In this document: one piece after another, positions 1 to 5,509 of the stretch | Layout of the letters: each line of letters starts with the position of its first letter | How positions within the stretch are numbered: the first letter of the stretch is position 1 | Assembly: GCA_025463965.1 (NCBI GenBank) | Contig: JAODBN010000108.1 | Coordinates: 1-6,309 of the forward strand | Direction: 5' to 3' | Length of the DNA stretch: 6,309 bases | Source of the DNA: Acidimicrobiaceae bacterium | GTDB lineage: Bacteria; Actinomycetota; Acidimicrobiia; Acidimicrobiales; Bog-793 | The notes under the pieces: model-generated | Database searches by the model: none | What the model saw: the letters and a program-made list of their open reading frames with translations, nothing else | What the model was told of the DNA's origin: nothing | Position numbers and translations under genes: made by a program

Positions 1-318
1 TCCTCGGTCGCGACCGTCGCCCTCGGCACGACCATGGGCGCCGCCTCCGTTGCCACCCTCCTTGGCTGGGGGCTCCTCGCCGCACTGGAGACGAGGACGT
101 CACATCCCCGGAGGATCTGGATCACCGCCGCCGTGCTCGCCTTCTTGATGTCACTGGGCCTGCCGATCGCCTTCGCCACGACGACGGCCGCCGCCGTCGG
201 CCTCGTCACCATCCACCTCGTCGTCGCGTCCGTCGCCATCACCGGACTGGCGCGGGCACGACAGGCCCACCGCGCCTCGTCCTCACCAGCCGCTCGCGAC
301 TGCGCGGCGGCGGCGTAA
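1..318 (+). CDS. DUF6069-like small integral membrane protein, 3' end (partial)
   Basis: The reading frame is open from the window edge, so the first ATG in view (position 34) is probably internal and the true start lies outside. About 105 residues are visible, ending in a TAA stop. They hold three hydrophobic segments (roughly visible residues 1-27, 38-58 and 62-82). A short Arg-containing loop with the sequence TRTSHPRRIW separates the first two. The last segment begins with an FATTTAAAVGL stretch followed by IHLVVA. The pattern of a loop ending in RRIW, then an ATT-containing segment and a (M/I)HLVVA helix, is what I remember of the actinobacterial DUF6069 family, which typically has four membrane helices. 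No biochemical function is known to me for it. The C-terminal tail is short, Ala/Ser-rich and probably cytoplasmic. The gene converges with arfB and shares no operon with the other genes here. The family assignment is from memory of the pattern only. Confidence 0.7.
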   Translation, partial: SSVATVALGTTMGAASVATLLGWGLLAALETRTSHPRRIWITAAVLAFLMSLGLPIAFATTTAAAVGLVTIHLVVASVAITGLARARQAHRASSSPAARDCAAAA

Positions 319-469
319 CGACTCGCCGTGGTGCGAGGACTTGTCCGGGTGCCTGGCAAACGGCACGCGGTCCCGTGCGAAGCGCAGTTACGCATCGTGC
401 ACGGATTACGCCAGAACAGTGCGGCAGCGCGCGCCAGTGGAGAGATCCGTCGCCGAGCCGCGATGCGCG

Positions 470-889
470 CTACTCGTCGCCCCGCCGGTCCGAGCGGTCC
501 CGCTTTCGCGCCGACTGCTGGCGCTTGGCCTGGAGTCGGCGCTCTTTGCTCGAACGGGTGGGCCTCGTCGGCCGGCGCGTGGGGACCGGCCGAAGCGCGT
601 CTGCGATCCGCTCGGCCAGACGCTTGCGGGCGAGCTCTCGATTTCGCGCCTGGGATCGCTCGTCGGACACCACCACCCGGGCCACTGGACCGAGGTGTTC
701 GAGCAGGCGGGACCGCTGGATGGGCCCGAGGCTCGGGGAACCAGCGACGTCGAAGCGGAGCTCGACGCGAGTGTTCGACGTGTTCGCATGCTGGCCGCCC
801 GGACCGCCGCTCCCGCTGAAGCGCCAGGACAGCTCTTCTGCGGGTATCACGCAGCTCCGGCTCACCACCAGGTCGTCGGGGCCGGCCAT
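470..889 (-). CDS. arfB: Alternative ribosome-rescue factor ArfB (peptidyl-tRNA hydrolase)
   Basis: The 139-residue protein matches the usual ArfB (YaeJ) length of about 140. ArfB enters the A site of ribosomes stalled on mRNA without a stop codon and hydrolyses the peptidyl-tRNA. The GGQ catalytic motif is at residues 31-33 within GSGGPGGQHANTSNT, the class I release-factor signature in which the Gln methyl site and backbone act at the peptidyl-transferase centre. The C-terminus contains RRPTRPTRSSKERRL followed by a Lys/Arg-rich tail. It closely resembles the E. coli ArfB tail that occupies the empty mRNA entry channel, and it separates ArfB from true RF1/RF2, which carry codon-recognition domains. 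The chosen ATG at 889 gives an N-terminus MAGPDDLVVSR like the family. A GAGAGAG stretch sits 2 bases upstream at 892-898 and overlaps the stop of the preceding lipoprotein gene, 7 bases away. A longer in-frame start at 958 would overlap that gene and add a non-family Arg/Ser-rich extension. The stop is TAG. Confidence 0.93.
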   Translation of the reverse strand: MAGPDDLVVSRSCVIPAEELSWRFSGSGGPGGQHANTSNTRVELRFDVAGSPSLGPIQRSRLLEHLGPVARVVVSDERSQARNRELARKRLAERIADALRPVPTRRPTRPTRSSKERRLQAKRQQSARKRDRSDRRGDE

Positions 890-891
890 CG

Positions 892-898
892 CTCTCTC
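892..898 (-). promoter_or_regulatory. Ribosome binding site of arfB, overlapping upstream stop codon
   Basis: GAGAGAG lies just before the ATG at 889 and shares bases with the TGA stop of the lipoprotein gene (897-899). The purine run is a modest Shine-Dalgarno match. Its overlap with the stop suggests that arfB translation depends on ribosomes finishing the upstream gene. Confidence 0.5.
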
Positions 899-2060
899 AG
901 CCGGTGAACGCCTCGAGGGCGTTGATCGTCTTCGTGCTCTGCTGGAAGATCCCGGCATAACCGGCGCCTTTCAGCACGAGTTGGCGCACCTTGGTGAGGC
1001 CCTCCACGAGTGCCACCGAGTTGGCCGGCGGAACGATCTGGTCGGCGGTCCCGGTGACGACGAGGGCCGGGATCCGCACCAAGGCGATGTCGGACGAGAC
1101 CGAGGCGTCGTGTGCGTAGTAGGAGGCTTGGATGGCAGCCACCCGGCGCACCGCCGCCGCAGTCACGTCGTCGGGGGGCTGCGCGGCGACCTGCGCCATC
1201 CAGCTCGCCCGAGCGGCGGTCGCCGTGCTCGGAAACAGGAGCGAGGACACCTGCGTCAAGGTCAGCGCGGGATCCGCGAGGCTCTTGGCGACGGCGGGGA
1301 TCGGGGGCACTGAGGCGTTGCCGCCCGCCGAGGCCTCGACGAGGACCAGCTTGGAGGCGAGCGCGGGGTGGCGCTCGGCGAGCGCCAGCGCGACCTCACC
1401 TCCAAGGCCCCAGCCGAGCACCACGGGCTGGGTCAGGCCGAGCGCGGCGGAAAGACCCGCCGTGACGTCCGCGAGCGACTCCACCGAGTTGGCCGCCGGG
1501 TCGTCCTCGGAGTAGCCCACCCCGGGCAGGTCGAAGAAGGTGACCCGGTAGTGCTGGCTGAGGCTCTGGATGAACTGGGGGTCCCACCACGACATCGATC
1601 CGCGCTGGCCCATCACGAGCAACAAGTCGGGGCCGGAGCCGACCTGGTGGTAGGCGACCACGAGGGCGTTCGCCGCCGCCGCCGACCCGAACGGCGCTGG
1701 CGGAGGCGCCGCCTGGCCGTCCGGCACGGGAACGACGTGCACGCGCTCGACCGCTCCGAAGGAATGGGCGGAAGCAGCCGTGCTCACTCCCGAGCCGGGC
1801 ACGCTCGTCGTCTTCGGCAGCGTCGTCGTCGTCGTGCTGGTGCTGGTCGTCGTGGTGCTGGTCGTCGTGGCGCTGGTCGTCGTGGTGCTGGTCGTCGTGG
1901 TCGTGGTGGAGGCGAGGCTCGAGGTGCTCGCCGCGGGAGACGACGACCCGCACGCCGCGGCGACGAGCGCGATCACGGCGATGGCGCCGCCAACAGCGAT
2001 GCGAGAACACGGGCGTGGCCGGTCGGCGCCCGCGGCGCAGCTCGGCTGCCTTCGGCGCAT
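897..2060 (-). CDS. Thr-rich lipoprotein with alpha/beta-hydrolase fold, catalytic Ser and His replaced
   Basis: The 387-residue protein starts with a basic N-terminus (MRRR), a hydrophobic core (residues 21-36) and a lipobox ending at Cys37 (LVAAACGSSS). It should therefore be a lipid-anchored protein outside the cytoplasmic membrane. Residues 45-80 are almost pure Thr/Ser, a likely extended stalk. From about residue 130 an alpha/beta-hydrolase fold follows: strand LLLVMG (146-151), the FDLPGVGYS motif (176-184), the nucleophile elbow LGWGLGGEVALALAERHP (215-232), the acid strand VVTGTADQIVPP (334-345, Asp340) and the last loop LKGAGYAGIFQQ (363-374). The elbow has Gly218 where the catalytic Ser should be, and the terminal loop has Tyr368 where His should be. 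I infer it is not a classical serine hydrolase. A binding or scaffold role is possible. The start at 2060 is chosen over the ATG at 2120 because it has GAGG 6 bases upstream and avoids overlap with the aminotransferase. The fold is clear; the function is unknown. Confidence 0.88.
   Translation of the reverse strand: MRRRQPSCAAGADRPRPCSRIAVGGAIAVIALVAAACGSSSPAASTSSLASTTTTTTSTTTTSATTTSTTTTSTSTTTTTLPKTTSVPGSGVSTAASAHSFGAVERVHVVPVPDGQAAPPPAPFGSAAAANALVVAYHQVGSGPDLLLVMGQRGSMSWWDPQFIQSLSQHYRVTFFDLPGVGYSEDDPAANSVESLADVTAGLSAALGLTQPVVLGWGLGGEVALALAERHPALASKLVLVEASAGGNASVPPIPAVAKSLADPALTLTQVSSLLFPSTATAARASWMAQVAAQPPDDVTAAAVRRVAAIQASYYAHDASVSSDIALVRIPALVVTGTADQIVPPANSVALVEGLTKVRQLVLKGAGYAGIFQQSTKTINALEAFTG
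1840..1899 (-). repeat. Four 15-bp tandem repeats encoding the Thr/Ser stalk
   Basis: On the + strand the unit GTGCTGGTCGTCGTG occurs at 1840-1854, 1855-1869, 1870-1884 (one T-to-C change) and 1885-1899, with degenerate GTC/GTG triplets on both sides. Because 15 is a multiple of three, gain or loss of a unit keeps the lipoprotein frame, changing the stalk by five residues (four Thr and one Ser or Ala). The near-identity of the units at DNA level suggests recent duplication by replication slippage. Confidence 0.9.
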
Positions 2061-2066
2061 GGGAAG

Positions 2067-2070
2067 CCTC
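2067..2070 (-). promoter_or_regulatory. Ribosome binding site that sets the lipoprotein start
   Basis: GAGG lies 6 bases upstream of the ATG at 2060 and overlaps the TGA stop (2069-2071) of the aminotransferase gene. This supports the start at 2060, rather than the in-frame ATG at 2120 inside the aminotransferase gene, and implies translational coupling between the two. Confidence 0.6.
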
Positions 2071-3454
2071 AGCGGTCGCGCTGGACCGACGCTCTCGCCA
2101 GCGTCCGGGCGAAGCCCCACACCAGCGAGGAACCCCGGTGGGCGTCCTCCAGTACATCGTCGAGTGCGGCCACGAAGGCATCCACCTCTTCTTGGCCGCA
2201 GATGAGGGGCGGCAGGATCTTCACGACGTTCATCCCGTCACCGGCCACCTGCGTGAGGATGCGGTGGCGCTCGAAGAGCGGGACGACGATCGTCTGGGAG
2301 AACAGGCCGGTGTGCGCGGCCTCGAGCGCGAGGAAGCGGGCACGCAGGCGCAGCGACTCGGGCCGGCCGAAGACGAGGCCGATCATCAGTCCCTTGCCAC
2401 GGACCTCGTGGAGCAGCTCGTAGCGGTCGACGAGGGGAGCTAGCGCCTTCTCGAAGGCCAGACCGGTGAGGCGGGCCCGGTCGACCAGCCCCTCGTCGTC
2501 GATGGTCTGCAGGGTCGCCAACCCGGCCACCATCGCCAGCTGGTTGTTCTTGAAGGTCGAGGAGTGGACCATCGCCCGCTCCATCGACGAGTAGACGGTG
2601 TTCGCGACGCGCTCGGAGCAGATCATCGCTCCGACCGGCACGAAGCCGCCCGACAGAGCCTTGGACACCGTGATCACGTCGGGCACGAGGCCGTAGTGCT
2701 CGTGCGCCCACAGCCGCCCCGTTCGCCCGAGACCGGTCTGGACCTCGTCCACGACGAGCAGGGTTCCGTAGCGTCGGCACAGCTCCTGCACCGAGTCCCA
2801 GTACGCCTGGGTGGCGATGTTCACGCCCTTTCCCTGGATCGGCTCGATCACGAGCGCGGCGACATCGCGACTGGAAAGCGCCCGCTCGAGCGCCTCGGCG
2901 TCGCCGAAACGCACTTGGTCGAAGCCAGGCAGCAGCGGCCCGAATCCCTTGCGGAAGTCGCTGCCCCCGTTCAAGGAGAGCGAACCGTAGGTCAGCCCGT
3001 GGAACGCGTGGTCGCAGTCAAGCACCCGGGAGCGGCGGGTGGCCGAGCGCACGAACTTAAGCGCCGCCTCGACCGCCTCGGTGCCCGAGTTGGTGAAGAA
3101 GACCCGGCCCATGCCGGAGTGGCACCGTCGCAGCAACTCCTCGGCAAGCACCCCGGGGAGCAGTGCCGCGTCCATCTGCACCAGGTTGGGAAGGTCGGCG
3201 TCGATCGCGTCGTGAAGTGCCTTCTTCAGCACGGGGTGGGCGCGGCCCAGTGCGAAGGTGCCGAAGCCGGCGAGGAAGTCCAGGTAGCGCTCGCCGTCCC
3301 GGTCGTAGAGGTAGGCGCCCTCTCCGCGCTCGTAGAAACGGTCGAAGCCGATGGAGCGCAGGACGCGGACGAGCTGGGGATTGATGTTGCGGGAGTAGAG
3401 CTGGAAGTTCTCCCCGCGCCGTGCGTTCAGAACCTCCCGCAGATCGAAGCCCAT
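2069..3454 (-). CDS. Class III PLP-dependent aminotransferase (substrate unknown)
   Basis: The 461-residue protein is a complete fold-type I aminotransferase of the class III (ornithine/acetylornithine/4-aminobutyrate-like) group. It should move an amino group between an amine or amino acid and a 2-oxo acid in the cytoplasm. Visible elements in order are the N-terminal GAYLYDRDGERYLDFLAGFG (46-65), the cofactor-phosphate motif NSGTEA (122-127), HAFHG (149-153) whose aromatic residue stacks on PLP, IEPIQG (203-208), VVDEVQTGLGRTG (234-246) with Asp236 contacting the pyridine nitrogen, and VSKALSGG (263-270) with Lys265 as the Schiff-base lysine. The N-terminus MGFDLREVLNARRGEN and the C-terminal VPLFERHRILTQVAGD and VKILPPL resemble an actinobacterial subgroup often labelled 'aspartate aminotransferase family', whose real substrate I do not know. 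The start at 3454 is fixed by GGAGGAGG just upstream; the ATG at 3478 lacks this. The lipoprotein gene follows 8 bases after the stop. Confidence 0.92.
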   Translation of the reverse strand: MGFDLREVLNARRGENFQLYSRNINPQLVRVLRSIGFDRFYERGEGAYLYDRDGERYLDFLAGFGTFALGRAHPVLKKALHDAIDADLPNLVQMDAALLPGVLAEELLRRCHSGMGRVFFTNSGTEAVEAALKFVRSATRRSRVLDCDHAFHGLTYGSLSLNGGSDFRKGFGPLLPGFDQVRFGDAEALERALSSRDVAALVIEPIQGKGVNIATQAYWDSVQELCRRYGTLLVVDEVQTGLGRTGRLWAHEHYGLVPDVITVSKALSGGFVPVGAMICSERVANTVYSSMERAMVHSSTFKNNQLAMVAGLATLQTIDDEGLVDRARLTGLAFEKALAPLVDRYELLHEVRGKGLMIGLVFGRPESLRLRARFLALEAAHTGLFSQTIVVPLFERHRILTQVAGDGMNVVKILPPLICGQEEVDAFVAALDDVLEDAHRGSSLVWGFARTLARASVQRDR

Positions 3455-3457
3455 CGT

Positions 3458-3465
3458 CCTCCTCC
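3458..3465 (-). promoter_or_regulatory. Strong ribosome binding site of the aminotransferase
   Basis: GGAGGAGG ends 3 bases before the ATG at 3454, and its first GGAGG is 6 bases away. It is the best Shine-Dalgarno match in the window. It decides the start against an ATG 24 bases upstream and suggests a well-translated first gene of the aminotransferase-lipoprotein-arfB unit. Confidence 0.8.
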
Positions 3466-3471
3466 ATCCAG

Positions 3472-3505
3472 GGCGCATCGGCCCCGGTTCCGGCGCATCA
3501 ACCCT
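3472..3505 (-). repeat. Two tandem 14-base direct repeats in the aminotransferase leader
   Basis: On the + strand GGCGCATCGGCCCC (3472-3485) and GGCGCATCAACCCT (3492-3505) share 11 of 14 bases, including the identical eight GGCGCATC, with a 20-base period. They lie 18-51 bases before the aminotransferase start. A period of about two helical turns would suit two protein-binding half-sites on one DNA face, but chance repetition in GC-rich DNA is possible. I could not find a convincing -35/-10 pair in this 127-base gap. Confidence 0.35.
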
Positions 3506-3581
3506 AGCGGCCGGCCACCTCCGGCCTCTGGCGCGTCAGTGGGAATTGGCGAACGAGACGCTGTACGCCTGCGGCGAGCCG

Positions 3582-5363
3582 CTACGGACGCAGACCGAAA
3601 TGGCGGAGCACCGGCTCGGGCGACACCGAGCGCTCGGGGATGACCGCCTCGTAATCGCCGAGCGAAAGGGTGTGAAAAGCGATCTTGTGCGACCGCAGCC
3701 AGCCCTCGAAGGTTCCCGGCTGCAGGCACGGATCGGTCAGCGCGGCGCAGCCGGGGTCGAGCACCGACGAGCCGGTCAGCTCGCTGAGGGCCGCCACGGC
3801 GCTCGGCCGGGCGAAAAGCCACGCGGGATGGGGGGAGCGCTCCACGGTCGCGAGCAGCGGCCGGTACCGGGCGTAGGTCCGTCCGAGGGGAGTGACATCG
3901 AGGCGTCCGACCGACTCGAAGCCGAGCACGTAGGCGGTCCAGTACCCCGCGTAGACGTCGTGCACCCCGGCGCTCGAGAGCGAGTCGGCGAGATTGCGCA
4001 CGAAGCCGACGGGGTCCGAACGCCACGACCACCACGTCGCCCGGGGCGAGGAGCGGACCCCCGACACGGGCACGTAGGGGCCGACGCGCGCGACCGCTCC
4101 GAGGGTTAGCCCGAGGCCAGCGAGAAGCATGACGACGGAGGCGGCGAGCCGGGCGCGGCGAAGCGAGCGGGCGCCGGGGGGCGGGGCGCTCGCGGCGTCG
4201 GAAGAAGACTTGGCACGAGACCGGCCGGCGAGCCAGACCGCCATGGCCTCCGCTCCGGAGGCGGCAATCAGGCACGCCATCGGTGCGAGGAAGATGGCGT
4301 ACCGGGCGTCGCCGTAGTACCAAGCCGACGCGGAGATGGCATAGAGGAACGGAAAGGCGACGAGGAAGCCCACGAGCACGAGGGCGCGTCGCCGGCGCCA
4401 GAACACGACGAGCCAGAGCAGCCCACCGGCGAGAAGCAGGACGTAGGCGAGAACACCGGCGATCGCGCCGAGCGTCCAGCCTCCTGGCGCTCGCAAGTGG
4501 ACGCCGAGCACGATCGGAAGGACGTGGACGCCGAGCACCCGCAGGTGCAGGAGGTAGGAGCCCTTCCCCTGCTGGCCGGCGTGCAGTGAGCTGAATCCTC
4601 GCTGGAGGTTCGCCCACCACCACGGCAGCGATCCGATGATCGCGAAGGTGCCCGAGAGCCCGAGCTCGAGGGGGCGGGGACGGCGGCCCGAACCCCGCAG
4701 GCGCCAGCCGAGCAGGACGGCCGAGGGAATCGCGAAGTAGGCGATCTCCGGCGAGCTCCACCATCCGAGCCCCGTCAGCAGACCGAAGGCTCCCCACTCG
4801 ATCAAGCGTCGACGGCTCACCGGGCGCTCCGGGTCCGCCAGCCGCAGGGCCAGGAGGAACAGGCCAAGGCCGCAGCAGAGCGTGAACCACCGGAAGCCGT
4901 ACTCGAACGTGGACTCGGTGAGGTACGCCTCGGGCCAGATCCAGAACAGCGCGGCGGCGGCCACGCCGACCGAAGGGGTGAAGAGCCTCCTGCCGATCCG
5001 CCAGGTGAGCACGACCGCGACCACGTCGAGCAGGACCGGAGTCAGCTCGAGGGTGAAGGTGGACTGGCCGGCAATCGCGAACACGAGTGCCACGACGTAC
5101 GGCTCGCCGCCGCCGTAGGGCTGGCCCCAGTAGAACGCGGAGAAATGCCCGTGCAGTATCTGCTGGGCCATCAGGCCGACGACGGCCTCGTCCGAGATGA
5201 GCGGGGCGCGACCGATCGCCCAGATACGAAGGACCGCCCCGACGATGCCTAAAAGGGCGAGGCCGGCGATCGCCAGAGATCTCGTGAGCCCACGAGACGC
5301 TTGCACCGCGTCGTCCGGCGCGTCGGGAAGAGCCGCCTGCCCCCTCGCCGTCTCGGTGACCAC
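3582..5363 (-). CDS. GT-C fold polytopic membrane glycosyltransferase (GT39/PMT_2-like)
   Basis: The 593-residue protein has about 11-13 hydrophobic segments from residue 29 to 424 (for example 29-51, 104-122, 131-147, 236-250, 296-322, 328-345, 404-424), then a soluble tail (about 430-593). The first extracytoplasmic loop carries ISDEAVVGLMAQQILHG (56-72) with Asp58-Glu59, followed by YWGQPYGGGEPY (78-89). An acidic pair in this loop is the hallmark of GT-C enzymes, which use polyprenyl-phosphate sugars as donors on the outer face of the membrane. GDARYAIFLAPM (351-362) resembles the late-helix RY motif of these families. The acceptor and sugar cannot be read from sequence. The GTG start at 5363 has GGAGGG 8 bases upstream (5372-5377) and gives a normal short cytoplasmic N-terminus. 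A longer open frame on the same strand (3427-5490) is Arg/Pro-rich and is not the gene. The aminotransferase begins 127 bases after the TAG stop, so operon membership is uncertain. Confidence 0.85.
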   Translation of the reverse strand: MVTETARGQAALPDAPDDAVQASRGLTRSLAIAGLALLGIVGAVLRIWAIGRAPLISDEAVVGLMAQQILHGHFSAFYWGQPYGGGEPYVVALVFAIAGQSTFTLELTPVLLDVVAVVLTWRIGRRLFTPSVGVAAAALFWIWPEAYLTESTFEYGFRWFTLCCGLGLFLLALRLADPERPVSRRRLIEWGAFGLLTGLGWWSSPEIAYFAIPSAVLLGWRLRGSGRRPRPLELGLSGTFAIIGSLPWWWANLQRGFSSLHAGQQGKGSYLLHLRVLGVHVLPIVLGVHLRAPGGWTLGAIAGVLAYVLLLAGGLLWLVVFWRRRRALVLVGFLVAFPFLYAISASAWYYGDARYAIFLAPMACLIAASGAEAMAVWLAGRSRAKSSSDAASAPPPGARSLRRARLAASVVMLLAGLGLTLGAVARVGPYVPVSGVRSSPRATWWSWRSDPVGFVRNLADSLSSAGVHDVYAGYWTAYVLGFESVGRLDVTPLGRTYARYRPLLATVERSPHPAWLFARPSAVAALSELTGSSVLDPGCAALTDPCLQPGTFEGWLRSHKIAFHTLSLGDYEAVIPERSVSPEPVLRHFGLRP

Positions 5364-5371
5364 CGGTCCTG

Positions 5372-5377
5372 CCCTCC
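5372..5377 (-). promoter_or_regulatory. Ribosome binding site supporting the GTG start of the glycosyltransferase
   Basis: GGAGGG lies 8 bases upstream of the GTG at 5363. No in-frame ATG near this position gives a full first membrane segment, so this site decides the unusual start codon. Confidence 0.6.
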
Positions 5378-5470
5378 GCCGCGCACGTTCCGCGTCCGCG
5401 CCTCCGGCGCTCCGGGGGGCGATCGTACAAGACGCTCCGCCGGCTCCCCCGGCGCCGAGCGACCGACCTC

Positions 5471-5507
5471 GCTCGGGTCCGACGGCACAACCGTCCGCAA
5501 CCCGAGC
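5471..5507 (-). terminator. Stem-loop directly after the GH2 stop codon, likely terminator without U-tract
   Basis: An exact 8-base inverted repeat, GCTCGGGT (5471-5478) and ACCCGAGC (5500-5507), encloses a second exact stem, GACGG (5481-5485) and CCGTC (5491-5495), with a 5-base loop CACAA. The internal loop is 2 against 4 bases. In transcript direction it starts 2 bases after the TAG stop of the GH2 gene. No T-run follows, so a classical intrinsic terminator is not shown. Actinobacteria often have such U-less hairpins at gene ends. It may terminate transcription or protect the 3' end of the GH2 mRNA, and it separates GH2 from the glycosyltransferase gene. Confidence 0.6.
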
Positions 5508-5509
5508 TT

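Noticed and set aside
319..469. Possible bidirectional terminator between the convergent membrane protein gene and arfB
   Set aside because: Only short 5-bp stems (for example GCACG 363-367 with CGTGC 374-378) and a distant GCGCGC pair are visible, with no T-runs. Nothing in these 151 bases is convincing.
328..1313. Several + strand open frames (328-819, 341-907, 375-1313) between the membrane protein gene and the lipoprotein gene
   Set aside because: They lie antisense to arfB and the lipoprotein, and their translations are Arg/Ser-rich with no motif. The GGQ protein on the - strand explains this region.
1780..2205. + strand open frame with a long Val/Leu run resembling a membrane segment
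   Set aside because: The Val/Leu run is just the reverse complement of the Thr/Ser repeat of the lipoprotein, and the remainder is Arg/Pro-rich. There is no ribosome binding site or family match.
3509..3526. Hairpin GGCCGG-6-CCGGCC in the gap between the glycosyltransferase and aminotransferase genes
   Set aside because: A 6-bp GC stem is common by chance at this base composition, it lies 56 bases after the stop and no T-run follows. It is not enough for a terminator call.
2564..3643. 359-residue + strand open frame opposite the aminotransferase
   Set aside because: It is antisense to a fully conserved enzyme, has no recognisable domain, and runs through the aminotransferase start and the intergenic gap. 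It is explained by codon bias in GC-rich DNA.
5422..5427. TACGAT (- strand) as a -10 box for the glycosyltransferase gene
   Set aside because: No -35-like hexamer lies at 16-18 bases upstream (the sequence there is G-rich), so the match is not better than chance.
3427..5490. 687-residue open frame on the - strand, longer than the glycosyltransferase it overlaps
   Set aside because: Its translation is dominated by Arg, Pro and Gly without any domain, whereas the 3582-5363 frame gives clear membrane helices, a GT-C motif and a ribosome binding site. It is a high-GC shadow frame.
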